Positions 1 to 6,440 of a stretch of DNA of 8,445 nucleotides are shown here, one piece after another (position 1 is the first letter of the stretch; each line of letters starts with the position of its first letter). The stretch comes from Verrucomicrobiota bacterium. Its GTDB lineage: Bacteria > Verrucomicrobiota > Verrucomicrobiia > Verrucomicrobiales > Verrucomicrobiaceae. The position numbers and the translations under genes are program-made. The DNA lies in assembly GCA_023428335.1 (NCBI GenBank), contig JAEYYS010000359.1:1-8445 (forward strand). Reading direction: 5' to 3'. The notes beneath the pieces are model-generated. The model saw only the letters and a list, made by a program, of their open reading frames with translations, made no database searches and was not told the origin of the DNA.

Positions 1-142
1 GCGCCAGGCCGGCGGTGGCGGTGGTGGCTACCCGCAGCGCCAGCAGGCCGCCCAGCGCCCGCCGCAGCGGCCGGCGGCGGAGGAAGACTTCGGCGAGGGC
101 CCGATCACCGACGACCTCGACGGCGACGAGATCCCGTTCTGA
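1..142 (+). CDS. ssb: Single-strand DNA-binding protein SSB, C-terminal end (5' truncated)
   Basis: Only the last 46 codons are inside the window, read in the frame starting at base 2 and ending at TGA 140-142. The visible part is a low-complexity linker rich in Gly, Gln, Pro and Arg, followed by an acidic tail ending DDLDGDEIPF. In known SSBs the OB fold binds single-stranded DNA. A disordered Gly/Gln/Pro linker then leads to an acidic tip, typically DDDIPF, which recruits replication and repair partners such as helicases, exonuclease I and primase. The tail here keeps the terminal Ile-Pro-Phe preceded by acidic residues, which is the diagnostic part. The OB fold lies outside the window. The gene points toward dctA, 68 bp away, but nothing links the two functionally. 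A different protein with an SSB-like tail is possible but unlikely. Confidence 0.82.
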   Translation, partial: RQAGGGGGGYPQRQQAAQRPPQRPAAEEDFGEGPITDDLDGDEIPF

Positions 143-168
143 AACCCAGGGTCGAGAAGTAAGAAGGC

Positions 169-198
169 TTGCATCCGCCCTGGAGTCCGGCGTTGAAT
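169..198 (+). promoter_or_regulatory. Possible sigma70-like promoter of dctA
   Basis: TTGCAT at 169-174 (-35-like) is separated by 18 bp from TTGAAT at 193-198 (-10-like, 4 of 6 consensus bases). The -10 ends 12 bp before the ATG at 211, which would give a 5' untranslated leader of only about 6 nt. No Shine-Dalgarno sequence precedes the ATG, which agrees with a near-leaderless message. The match is modest and could be chance. It is listed because similar geometry occurs at three other genes in the window. Confidence 0.28.
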
Positions 199-210
199 CC
201 GGCCTGCCGC

Positions 211-1509
211 ATGCAACCCGAACCCGCCCGCGCCCCCTGGTGGCGCCTCCTCTACGTCCAGGTACTGCTCGCCGTGGCGGCGGGCATCGTCCTCGGCTGG
301 CTCTGGCCTGAGGCCGGCAAGACCCTGAAACCGCTCGGCGACGGCTTCATCAAGCTCATCAAGATGATGATCGCCCCGGTCATCTTCTGCACCGTCGTGC
401 ACGGCGTCGCCTCGATGGGCGACCTGAAAAAGCTCGGCCGGGTCGGTGGCAAAACGCTGCTCTATTTCGAGGTCGTCTCGACCTTGGCGCTGCTCATCGG
501 CCTGGTCGTCGTCAATGTGCTGCAGCCCGGCGCCGGCTTCAATGTCGACGTCGCCGAGCTGCGCGCCCAGGACGCCGCCACAGCGCGCGAGTTCGCCGGC
601 AAGGCCCAGGCGACCAGCACGGCCGATTTCCTGCTGCAGATCATCCCCTCGACCTTCGTCGGCGCCTTTGCCGGTGGCGACCTGCTGCAGGTGCTGTTCA
701 TCGCCCTGGTCACCGCCTTTGCCCTCGCCGGCATGGGCGAGCGCGGCAAGCCCCTGCTGCATGGCATCGACCGCGTCGGCGAGGTCTTCTTCGCCATCCT
801 GCGCATCCTCGTCAAGGCCGCCCCGGTCGGCGCCTTCGGGGCCATGGCCTTCACCATCGGCAGCTACGGCCTCGGCTCGCTGCAAAAGCTGCTCGCCCTG
901 ATGCTCGGCTTTTACCTCACCGCCGGCCTCTTCGTCCTGGTCGTGCTCGGTCTCATCGCCCGCTGGTGCGGTTTCTCGATCGTGCGCTTCCTCGTCCACA
1001 TCCGCGAGGAGCTGCTGCTGGTCCTGGGCACAAGCTCCTCGGAGACGGCCCTGCCGCTGATGATCCAGAAGCTGCGCGGCCTCGGCTGCGCGCCGGCGAC
1101 GGTCGGCCTGGTCGTGCCCACCGGCTACAGCTTCAACCTCGACGGCACCAACATCTACATGACCATGGCCGCGGTCTTCCTCGCCCAGGCCACCAACACG
1201 CCGCTCGATCTCGGCCAGCAGCTCAGCCTGCTGCTGGTCGCCATGGTCACCTCCAAGGGCGCCAGCGGCGTCACCGGCGCCGGTTTCATCACCCTCGCCG
1301 CGACGCTGGCCGTGGTGCCCGCGGTACCGATCGAATCACTGGCCCTGCTGGTCGGCATCGACCGCTTCATGAGCGAGTGCCGGGCGCTGACCAACCTGGT
1401 CGGCAACGGCGTCGCCACGGTGGCCATCAGCCGCTGGGAGGGCGAGGTCAGCGCCGAGACGATCCGCGCCAACCTGGCACGACCGCAGCCGCCGCCGCCT
1501 GCTGTCTGA
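211..1509 (+). CDS. dctA: C4-dicarboxylate:cation symporter DctA
   Basis: This 432-aa inner-membrane secondary transporter belongs to the dicarboxylate/amino acid:cation symporter (DAACS, GltPh-like) family. It is expected to import succinate, fumarate and malate with protons or sodium. E. coli DctA is about 428 aa, so it is full length. The N-terminus (LYVQVLLAVAAGIVLG, then PLGDGFIKLIKMMIAPVIF) matches DctA closely. The core motifs follow in order: re-entrant loop HP1 with TSSSETALP near residues 274-282, TM7 NLDGTNIYMTMAA from about 309, HP2 SKGASGVTGAGFI from about 348, and TM8 DRFMSECRALTNLVGNG from about 384. The last of these favours dicarboxylate over glutamate carriers. I chose ATG 211 because homology begins there. 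An in-frame TTG at 169 would add 14 unrelated residues and lies on the putative -35. There is no Shine-Dalgarno. No dctB/dctD regulator is in view. Substrate is inferred from family; a related DAACS substrate cannot be excluded. Confidence 0.93.
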   Translation: MQPEPARAPWWRLLYVQVLLAVAAGIVLGWLWPEAGKTLKPLGDGFIKLIKMMIAPVIFCTVVHGVASMGDLKKLGRVGGKTLLYFEVVSTLALLIGLVVVNVLQPGAGFNVDVAELRAQDAATAREFAGKAQATSTADFLLQIIPSTFVGAFAGGDLLQVLFIALVTAFALAGMGERGKPLLHGIDRVGEVFFAILRILVKAAPVGAFGAMAFTIGSYGLGSLQKLLALMLGFYLTAGLFVLVVLGLIARWCGFSIVRFLVHIREELLLVLGTSSSETALPLMIQKLRGLGCAPATVGLVVPTGYSFNLDGTNIYMTMAAVFLAQATNTPLDLGQQLSLLLVAMVTSKGASGVTGAGFITLAATLAVVPAVPIESLALLVGIDRFMSECRALTNLVGNGVATVAISRWEGEVSAETIRANLARPQPPPPAV

Positions 1510-1534
1510 AGCTGGCTCCCGGTCAGGGCAGCAG
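1499..1534. terminator. Possible bidirectional hairpin between convergent genes
   Basis: CTGCTG (1499-1504) can pair with CAGCAG (1529-1534), and CTGA (1506-1509) with TCAG (1523-1526). A small internal bulge interrupts the stem and the loop is 13 nt. The inner pairs include the stop codons of dctA and of the opposing gene, so three of those pairs come free because TGA on opposite strands is self-complementary. There is no U-tract on either strand. The only other space between the two genes is 13 bp, so if termination happens here it must use something like this structure, or be Rho-dependent. Weak call. Confidence 0.22.
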
Positions 1535-1843
1535 CGCCTCGGGGCTGTCGACAAAGATGTCCTTGAGCTGCTCGTCCGGCAAACCGCTGTTGCGGATGCC
1601 TTCGAGGCGCTTGCGGCTGCCGCGCTCACTCGACGGACGGTTGGCGGTGCGCTGCACCAGATCGGTGATCAGCGGCGCCGCCACCACCGCGCTGCCGGCC
1701 AGCAGGCTGAGCGCCACCACGTTGGCCGCACCGCGGCTCATGCCGCGGCCGAACAGAATGCCCAGGGCGCAGCCGGCGGCCGCGGGTGCGATCATGCTGG
1801 CGTAGGTCTCGTAGCGATTTTCGGCGGTGGACTCGGGTGTCAT
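1523..1843 (-). CDS. Unrecognised small membrane protein with two predicted helices
   Basis: This is a 106-aa protein that I do not recognise. A short polar N-terminus (about residues 1-15) is followed by two small-residue-rich hydrophobic stretches, roughly residues 16-33 (ASMIAPAAAGCALGILFG) and 40-63 (ANVVALSLLAGSAVVAAPLI). These are joined by a short turn containing RGMSRG. The C-terminal 40 residues are polar and charged, with a basic patch (SERGSRKR) and an acidic end (DEQLKDIFVDSPEALLP). This suggests a helical hairpin in the inner membrane with a soluble tail. I chose ATG 1843 because a promoter-like element ends 6 bp before it. An in-frame ATG at 1861 would add six residues but lies inside that element. 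The gene is divergent from the guanylyltransferase and converges on dctA. It is likely real because its composition is protein-like and it fits exactly between its neighbours. No function is claimed. Confidence 0.65.
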   Translation of the reverse strand: MTPESTAENRYETYASMIAPAAAGCALGILFGRGMSRGAANVVALSLLAGSAVVAAPLITDLVQRTANRPSSERGSRKRLEGIRNSGLPDEQLKDIFVDSPEALLP

Positions 1844-1849
1844 CGCCTT

Positions 1850-1878
1850 TTCATAACGCATCCCGGCAGATTGTCCAA
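1850..1878 (-). promoter_or_regulatory. Possible promoter of the small membrane protein
   Basis: Reading the minus strand, TTGGAC (complement of 1873-1878) is followed after 17 bp by TATGAA (complement of 1850-1855), and ATG 1843 begins 6 bp later. The -10 has 4 of 6 consensus bases and the -35 only the TTG core. A transcript would start at or next to the ATG, so it would be leaderless. A short AAAAGG next to the ATG is too close (2 bp) to be a normal Shine-Dalgarno. Confidence 0.33.
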
Positions 1879-1886
1879 AGTGGAAT

Positions 1887-1915
1887 TTGCCGGGCACGGG
1901 GCGTTGCTCCATGAT
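1887..1915 (+). promoter_or_regulatory. Possible promoter of the guanylyltransferase operon
   Basis: TTGCCG (1887-1892) and CATGAT (1910-1915) are 17 bp apart, each matching 4 of 6 sigma70 consensus positions. The -10 ends 9 bp before ATG 1925, placing the expected transcription start about 3 nt before the start codon. The geometry (17 bp, then 9 bp) is identical to the better element at 4461-4489. It overlaps the -35 side of the divergent minus-strand promoter within an 81-bp gap, so the two transcripts could interfere with each other. Confidence 0.35.
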
Positions 1916-1924
1916 GCAGCGTCC

Positions 1925-3007
1925 ATGGAACCGCCAAGCCCCCCTCCGCGCTATGCGCTCATCCTCGCCGGCGGCAGCGGCCAGCGTTTTTGGCCCCTGA
2001 GCCGCGATCGCCTGCCCAAGCAGCTGCTGCGCCTGTTCGGCGACAAGACCCTGCTCGAAATGACGGTGCAGCGCCTCGAGGGTCTGGTGCCGAAGCAGAA
2101 CATCCTCGTCCTCACCAACCTGCAGCAGGAACAGGCGGTGCGCGACCTGCTGCCCGATCTGCCTGCGGAAAACATCCTCGCCGAACCGGAAAAACGCGAC
2201 ACGGCGCCGGCCATCGCCCTCGGCGTCGGCTGGGTGGTCGCCCGCGACCCCGGCGCCACCATGCTCGTGCTGCCGGCCGATCACCTGATCGAAAACACCG
2301 TCGAATTCCAGCGTGTGCTCGCCCAGGCCGCTCGCGCCGCCGAGTTCGGCAGCAGCCTGGTCACCGTCGGCATCACCCCCACCTGGCCCTGCCCCAGCTA
2401 CGGCTACGTCGAGCGCGGCCAGCGCGCCTCCCTGCCCGGGGCCGACGAAATCCCCCTCTACGAGGTCGCGCGCTTCCGCGAAAAACCCAACCCCGACCTC
2501 GCCGAACACTTCCTCAACCAGGGCGGCTTCGCCTGGAACGCCGGCATGTTCGTCTGGAGCATCCCGGCCATCTTCAGCGAGCTGACCCGCCACTGCCCGG
2601 TGCTCGCCGACTTCATCTCGGAACTGCGCAACTCGAAGGATTTCATGGCGACCGTGCGCAGCCAGTACCAGCGCCTGCCCAAGCTCTCGATCGACTATGC
2701 TCTCATGGAGCGCGCCTCGCGCGTGCTCAACATCGAGGCCACCTTCGACTGGGACGACGTCGGCAACTGGACCTCGGTCGGCCGATACCTGGAAAACGAC
2801 GAGGAGGGCAACCAGCACAACGGCCCGCTCTCCACGCTTGATGCCTCCGGCAACCTGACCTTCACCCAGACCGCCCAGCACGTCGCCCTGCTCGGAGTCC
2901 AGGACCTCATCGTCGTCGCCACCCCCGACGCCCTGCTGGTCACCCAGCGCGCCTGCGCGGAGAACATCAAAAAACTCGCCGAACGCCTGCCCGACAAACT
3001 CAAGTGA
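1925..3007 (+). CDS. manC: Mannose-1-phosphate guanylyltransferase (single-domain)
   Basis: This 360-aa cytoplasmic nucleotidyltransferase makes GDP-mannose and pyrophosphate from mannose-1-phosphate and GTP, the activated sugar for mannose- and fucose-containing glycans. The signature LAGGSGQRFWPLSR (14-27) with PKQLL (31-35) forms the GTP and phosphate-binding loop. Next come EPEKRDTAPAIALG (87-100), the metal-binding LPADH (116-120), FREKP (184-188), WNAGMFVW (204-211), SIDYALMER (255-263) and FDWDDVGNW (274-282). The final 60 or so residues resemble the beta-helix end of this family. The phosphomannose-isomerase domain of the bifunctional AlgA/ManC type is absent, so isomerase activity must be encoded elsewhere. 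I chose ATG 1925 because the domain starts just after it. An in-frame TTG at 1871 would add 18 unrelated residues and overlap promoter-like sequence. ruvX begins 47 bp downstream. The family is certain; guanylyl rather than another nucleotide specificity is inferred from the motif set. Confidence 0.93.
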   Translation: MEPPSPPPRYALILAGGSGQRFWPLSRDRLPKQLLRLFGDKTLLEMTVQRLEGLVPKQNILVLTNLQQEQAVRDLLPDLPAENILAEPEKRDTAPAIALGVGWVVARDPGATMLVLPADHLIENTVEFQRVLAQAARAAEFGSSLVTVGITPTWPCPSYGYVERGQRASLPGADEIPLYEVARFREKPNPDLAEHFLNQGGFAWNAGMFVWSIPAIFSELTRHCPVLADFISELRNSKDFMATVRSQYQRLPKLSIDYALMERASRVLNIEATFDWDDVGNWTSVGRYLENDEEGNQHNGPLSTLDASGNLTFTQTAQHVALLGVQDLIVVATPDALLVTQRACAENIKKLAERLPDKLK

Positions 3008-3054
3008 GGCAGCCCGCGCTTGAGAAGCGCCGCGGCACGCGCACAGTGGCCGCC

Positions 3055-3546
3055 ATGCCCCGCATTCTCGGCATCGACCACGGCACCGTGCGCATCGGTC
3101 TGGCGCTCAGCGACGAACTGGAACTCGTCGCCAGCCCGCTGCGCACCCTCGACGCACGCGCCGCTCCGGAGCGCGAGATCGCCCGCATCGTCCGCGACAA
3201 GCGCATCGCCCGCATCGTCGTCGGCATGCCCTACCTGCTCGGCGGCGGCCGCGGCGAGGCGGCGGAACGCGTGGAAAAATTTGCCGACACCCTCGGCCGC
3301 GAACTGCAGCACGAGATCCCGATCGAGTTCGTCGACGAACGCCTGTCCTCCGTCGAGGCCGAGGCCTCGCTGTCGCGCTCGGGCATCACCGACAAAAAGA
3401 AGCGCGACGAGGTGGTCGACCAGCTTGCCGCCACCGTCATCCTGCAGGATCACCTGAACTCGCGGCGCGGGCCGGAGAGTTTTCTCCTGCCCGAACTCAG
3501 CGACGAACCGGATTGGCTCCATGAGGGAAGACGGCATCGAAAGTAG
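3055..3546 (+). CDS. ruvX: RuvX/YqgF pre-16S rRNA nuclease, putative Holliday junction resolvase
   Basis: A 163-aa RNase H-fold protein of the RuvX/YqgF family, which acts in maturation of the 16S rRNA 5' end and was also proposed as a Holliday junction resolvase. The N-terminus RILGIDHGTVRIGLALSD (3-20) carries the first catalytic Asp (D8). VVGMPYLLGGGRG (55-67) corresponds to the usual VGLP loop, VDERLSS (93-99) carries D94/E95, and VDQLAATVILQDHL (121-134) carries the last acidic residue (D122). All expected acidic positions are present. E. coli YqgF is 138 aa; the excess is a C-terminal tail of about 29 residues. I chose ATG 3055 because it gives the canonical start. An in-frame GTG at 3004, overlapping the upstream stop codon, would add 17 residues not typical of the family. 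There is no Shine-Dalgarno. The 3' end overlaps truA by 26 bp, so translation of the two is probably coupled. Confidence 0.9.
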   Translation: MPRILGIDHGTVRIGLALSDELELVASPLRTLDARAAPEREIARIVRDKRIARIVVGMPYLLGGGRGEAAERVEKFADTLGRELQHEIPIEFVDERLSSVEAEASLSRSGITDKKKRDEVVDQLAATVILQDHLNSRRGPESFLLPELSDEPDWLHEGRRHRK

Positions 3547-4366
3547 CCTCGGCCTGCACCCGCCGGCGCCACCCGGGCGCAGGCGCCTGCGCCTGACCGT
3601 GGCCTACTGCGGCACCGGCTGGCGCGGCTGGCAAAGCCTGGTCGGCGGCGGCACCATTCAGGACGAGCTCACCGCCGCAGTGCTCAAGGCGACCCGCCTG
3701 CAGACCGTCGTGCACGGCTCAGGTCGCACCGATGCCGGCGTGCACGCACTGGCCCAAACCGCCCACATGGATGTGCCCGACGACCTGCGCATGAGCCATG
3801 CCGCCTGGTGCAAGGCGCTCAATGCCTGCCTGCCGGCAACGATCCGCGTCACCCGCGTCGAGCATGCCGCGCCCGACTTCCATGCCCGCTTCGATGCCTG
3901 CGGCAAAACCTACCGCTACCGGCTCTGGCGACCCGAGATGCTCGACCCCTTTGAATCGGACCGCGCCTGGCATGTCTACGGCCCGCTCGACCTCGCCGCC
4001 ATGCGCCGCTGCGCCGCCCGGCTCGTCGGCACCCACAATTTCGTCCGTCTCTCCGCCAACCGCGGCGACATGTGGGAGACCGAGCGCCGCAAGCAACCGG
4101 ACAAGACCACGCGCACGCTCAAGCGGGCCGATCTCACGGAGAAGGGCGACCTTGTCGAGCTGGAGTTCGAGGGCGACGGCTTCCTCTACCGCATGGTCCG
4201 GCTCATCGTCGGCAGCCTGGTGCAGGTCGGCCGCGGTCGCGCCAGCGAGGCCTGGTTTGCCGATCTGCTTGCCACCCATGAGGGCCTGCAGAGCAACCAG
4301 ATGGCGCCGGCCTGCGGGTTGTACCTGGTGTCCGTGGCTTATCCGGCGTCGGTCGCAGGCGCCTGA
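3521..4366 (+). CDS. truA: tRNA pseudouridine(38-40) synthase TruA
   Basis: A 281-aa cytoplasmic enzyme that isomerises uridines 38-40 in the anticodon stem-loop of many tRNAs to pseudouridine. The catalytic motif GSGRTDAGVHALAQ (66-79) contains the nucleophile D71, equivalent to D60 of E. coli TruA. The substrate-stacking tyrosine lies in KTYRYRLW (129-136, Y131). The helix FLYRMVRLIVGSLVQVGRG (221-239) is the conserved active-site support. The N-terminal beta strand is LRLTVAYCGTGWRGWQ (23-38). The first 20 or so residues form a proline- and arginine-rich extension. ATG 3521 lies within the end of ruvX in another frame, giving a 26-bp overlap and no visible Shine-Dalgarno, so re-initiation from ruvX is likely. 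Length is close to the family norm of about 245-270 aa plus this extension. The call is secure. Confidence 0.96.
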   Translation: MREDGIESSLGLHPPAPPGRRRLRLTVAYCGTGWRGWQSLVGGGTIQDELTAAVLKATRLQTVVHGSGRTDAGVHALAQTAHMDVPDDLRMSHAAWCKALNACLPATIRVTRVEHAAPDFHARFDACGKTYRYRLWRPEMLDPFESDRAWHVYGPLDLAAMRRCAARLVGTHNFVRLSANRGDMWETERRKQPDKTTRTLKRADLTEKGDLVELEFEGDGFLYRMVRLIVGSLVQVGRGRASEAWFADLLATHEGLQSNQMAPACGLYLVSVAYPASVAGA

Positions 4367-4460
4367 TCCTCGCCCGCACCGGCTTTTCGTGGCAGGACGC
4401 CGCGCGCGTGCGGCAGGGCAGGAAAGGCGGGTTTGAGACCCTCGGCAAAGATTTCCCCTC

Positions 4461-4489
4461 TTGCCATCCCCCGCCCGGCTCCCTAGGCT
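4461..4489 (+). promoter_or_regulatory. Sigma70-like promoter of the DUF485-actP pair
   Basis: TTGCCA (4461-4466; 5 of 6 consensus bases) and TAGGCT (4484-4489; starts TA and ends T) are exactly 17 bp apart in the 132-bp gap after truA. The -10 ends 9 bp before ATG 4499, so transcription would start around 4496, about 3 nt ahead of the start codon. The stretch before the ATG (GGCGGCCA) has no Shine-Dalgarno. This is the best-supported promoter in the window and implies the pair is transcribed separately from ruvX-truA. Confidence 0.5.
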
Positions 4490-4498
4490 CGGCGGCCA

Positions 4499-4810
4499 AT
4501 GAGAGAAAAACCTTCCCCCGTGGACTGGGCCGCCCTGGAGGCGAAGCCCGAATTCCGCGCCCTGCTGGCCCGCAAGGCGCGTTTCATCGTCGGCGCGACG
4601 GTCTTCTTCATGAGCTACTATCTGGCCCTGCCCATCCTCGTGGGCTATTTCCCGGACCTGATGAAGAAGCAGGTGCTGGGCAAGGTGAACCTCGCCTACG
4701 TCTTCGCGCTGTCCCAGTTCGTCATGGCCTGGACCATCGCCTTCCTCTACGTGCGCAAGGCCTCCCGCTGGGACAAGGAAGCGGCCGCCGTGATTCAGGG
4801 TCAGCATTGA
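4499..4810 (+). CDS. DUF485 family small membrane protein (YjcH-like)
   Basis: A 103-aa inner-membrane protein of the DUF485 family, the usual small partner encoded just before actP (yjcH in E. coli, 104 aa). The conserved lead-in FRALLARKARFIVGATVFF (residues 18-36) precedes the first helix. That helix runs through about residues 25-48 (YYLALPILVGYF). A cytoplasmic loop with several lysines follows, then a second helix about 62-83 (AYVFALSQFVMAWTIAFLYV), and the tail RKASRWDKEAAAV typical of the family. The biochemical role is not established. Gene pairing across many bacteria suggests it helps assembly or function of the neighbouring symporter. The ATG has no Shine-Dalgarno and a promoter-like element ends 9 bp before it. 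The stop is 48 bp before actP on the same strand, consistent with an operon. Confidence 0.9.
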   Translation: MREKPSPVDWAALEAKPEFRALLARKARFIVGATVFFMSYYLALPILVGYFPDLMKKQVLGKVNLAYVFALSQFVMAWTIAFLYVRKASRWDKEAAAVIQGQH

Positions 4811-4858
4811 TCCATCACCGTTCGCCCCGCCAAGAAACCTCCCCACCGCTTTTCCCGC

Positions 4859-6430
4859 ATGTCCATCGCTCTCACCATGTTCGTCGGCTTCGTTGCGCTG
4901 ACGCTGTTCATCACCTTCTGGGCCGCCCGCAAGAACACCGGCGCCTCCGCCTACTTCGCCGCCGGCCGCAGCATCACCGGCTGGCAGAACGGCCTGGCCG
5001 TGGCCGGCGACTACATGAGCGCCGCCAGCTTCCTCGGCATCTCCGGCGCCATCTGCCTGAGCGGCTACGACGGCTTCATGTACTCCGTGGGTTTCCTGGT
5101 CGCCTACATCACCGTGCTGCTGGTGGTCGCCGAACCGCTGCGCAACGCCGGCAAGTACACGATGGCCGACCTGCTCGCCTACCGCCTCAGCCCGCGCCCG
5201 GTGCGCGCCATGGCCTCGCTCAGCACGCTGACGGTCTCCACCTTCTACATGATCGCCCAGATGGTGGGCGCCGGCGTCATCATTGAAAAACTCATCGGCG
5301 CCAGCTTCCACACCGCGGTGATCGGCGTCGGCGTGCTGATGCTGGTCTACGTGGTCTTTGGCGGCATGCTCGCCACCACCTGGGTGCAGATCATCAAGGC
5401 CATCCTGCTCATGATCGGCGCCTTCATGCTCAGCGTCTTCGTGCTCAAGTACCACGGCTACAGCCTGACCGCCTTCTTCGACGCCGTCTCCGCCGCCACC
5501 TACAACGGCACCGAGGCGCCGAAAAACCTGCTCGAGCCCGGCCTGAAATACGGCCTCGCCGTCGCCGGCCCCTGGGGCAGCCTCGACTTCATCTCGCTCA
5601 GCCTGGCCCTCGTGCTTGGCACCGCCGGCCTGCCCCACATCCTGGTGCGTTTCTACACGGTGCCCGATGCGAAAACCGCCCGCTCCAGCGTGGTTTGGGC
5701 CATGGTCATCATCGGCTTTTTCTACATCCTCACGACCTTCTTCGGCTTTGGCGCCGCGACGATTCTGGAAAAGGCCCAGATCCTCTCCGACGGCAAACCC
5801 AACCCGAACATGGTCGCTCCAGCGCTCGCCCTGCATCTCGGCGGCGAACTGTTCTTCGCCTTCATCAGCGCCGTGGCCTTCGCCACCATCCTGGCTGTCG
5901 TCGCCGGCCTGACGATGAGCGCCAGCGCCAGCTTCGCCCACGATTTCTACACGAACGTCCTCCACCACGGCAAGGAACACCGCCCGGGCCAGGAAGTCCG
6001 CGTCGCCCGCATCACCGCCTTCGTCGTCGGCGCGGTCAGCATCAGCATCGCCATCTACCTCGGCCCCAGCGTCAATGCCGCCTTCCTGGTCGGCCTGGCC
6101 TTCGCGGTCGCCGCCAGCGCCAACCTGCCGGTCATCGTGCTCAGCGTCTTCTGGAAACGCTTCAACACCACCGGTGCCGTCGCCGGCCTGGGGGTCGGTC
6201 TGGCCTCCTCGATCGGCCTGATCCTGCTCAGCCCGAACGGCCTGTTCGGCAAGGAAGGCGCGATTTTCCCGCTGGAAAATCCCGGCCTGCTGAGCATCCC
6301 GCTCGGCTTCCTCGCCGCCTGGCTCGGCACCATCCTCACCGCCCGCGATCCGGACGCCGAGGCCAAGTTCGCCGAACTCACCGTGCGCGCCCACACCGGC
6401 CTCGGCGCGGAAAAGGCCACCCAGCACTGA
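4859..6430 (+). CDS. actP: Cation/acetate symporter ActP (sodium:solute symporter family)
   Basis: A 523-aa multi-pass inner-membrane transporter of the sodium:solute symporter family, closest by eye to ActP, which takes up acetate and related short monocarboxylates (glycolate, propionate) with a cation. Strong ActP landmarks are NGLAVAGDYMSAASFLG (44-60), FGGMLATTWVQIIKA near 165-180, GTAGLPHILVRFYTV near 256-270, and ISAVAFATILAVVAGLT near 338-354 followed by SASASFAHD. E. coli ActP is 549 aa. This protein lacks that protein's cleavable N-terminal leader and starts directly at the first transmembrane helix, as many homologues do. About 13 helices are expected. ATG 4859 lies in a pyrimidine-rich stretch with no Shine-Dalgarno. 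The upstream DUF485 gene supports the acetate-permease assignment. No acetyl-CoA synthetase gene is in the window. A 14-bp inverted repeat follows the stop by 10 bp. Exact substrate remains inferred. Confidence 0.92.
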   Translation: MSIALTMFVGFVALTLFITFWAARKNTGASAYFAAGRSITGWQNGLAVAGDYMSAASFLGISGAICLSGYDGFMYSVGFLVAYITVLLVVAEPLRNAGKYTMADLLAYRLSPRPVRAMASLSTLTVSTFYMIAQMVGAGVIIEKLIGASFHTAVIGVGVLMLVYVVFGGMLATTWVQIIKAILLMIGAFMLSVFVLKYHGYSLTAFFDAVSAATYNGTEAPKNLLEPGLKYGLAVAGPWGSLDFISLSLALVLGTAGLPHILVRFYTVPDAKTARSSVVWAMVIIGFFYILTTFFGFGAATILEKAQILSDGKPNPNMVAPALALHLGGELFFAFISAVAFATILAVVAGLTMSASASFAHDFYTNVLHHGKEHRPGQEVRVARITAFVVGAVSISIAIYLGPSVNAAFLVGLAFAVAASANLPVIVLSVFWKRFNTTGAVAGLGVGLASSIGLILLSPNGLFGKEGAIFPLENPGLLSIPLGFLAAWLGTILTARDPDAEAKFAELTVRAHTGLGAEKATQH

Positions 6431-6440
6431 TCCCTTCCCT

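Noticed and set aside
28..999. A 323-codon minus-strand open frame opposite dctA.
   Set aside because: Same antisense-shadow composition; dctA on the other strand is unambiguous.
966..1805. A 279-codon plus-strand frame overlapping dctA and continuing past it.
   Set aside because: Arg/Pro/Gly/His-rich out-of-frame reading of dctA and the opposing gene, with no recognisable domain.
1844..2881. Upstream extension of the small minus-strand gene to a 452-aa protein running opposite the guanylyltransferase.
   Set aside because: The extension is antisense to conserved nucleotidyltransferase motifs and looks like a shadow. Only the last 106 codons have protein-like character and fall in otherwise non-coding DNA.
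3020..3047. A possible internal promoter TTGAGA-16-CACAGT ending 7 bp before the ruvX ATG.
   Set aside because: The -10 matches only 3 of 6 consensus bases and the element lies in a tight intergenic gap of an apparent operon; too weak to list as a feature.
3004..3054. GTG start for ruvX overlapping the guanylyltransferase stop codon.
   Set aside because: It would give a 17-residue basic extension not found at RuvX N-termini; ATG 3055 produces the canonical start of the fold.
4399..4414. GCCGC/GCGGC hairpin after truA as a terminator.
   Set aside because: Only five base pairs with a six-base loop and no U-tract; such stems are common by chance in this GC-rich sequence.
3719..6427. A 902-codon open frame on the minus strand opposite truA, DUF485 and actP.
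   Set aside because: Its translation is dominated by Gly, Ala, Glu, Asp, His and Gln with no domain pattern. It is the expected stop-free antisense frame of G/C-ended codons in real plus-strand genes with clear family motifs.
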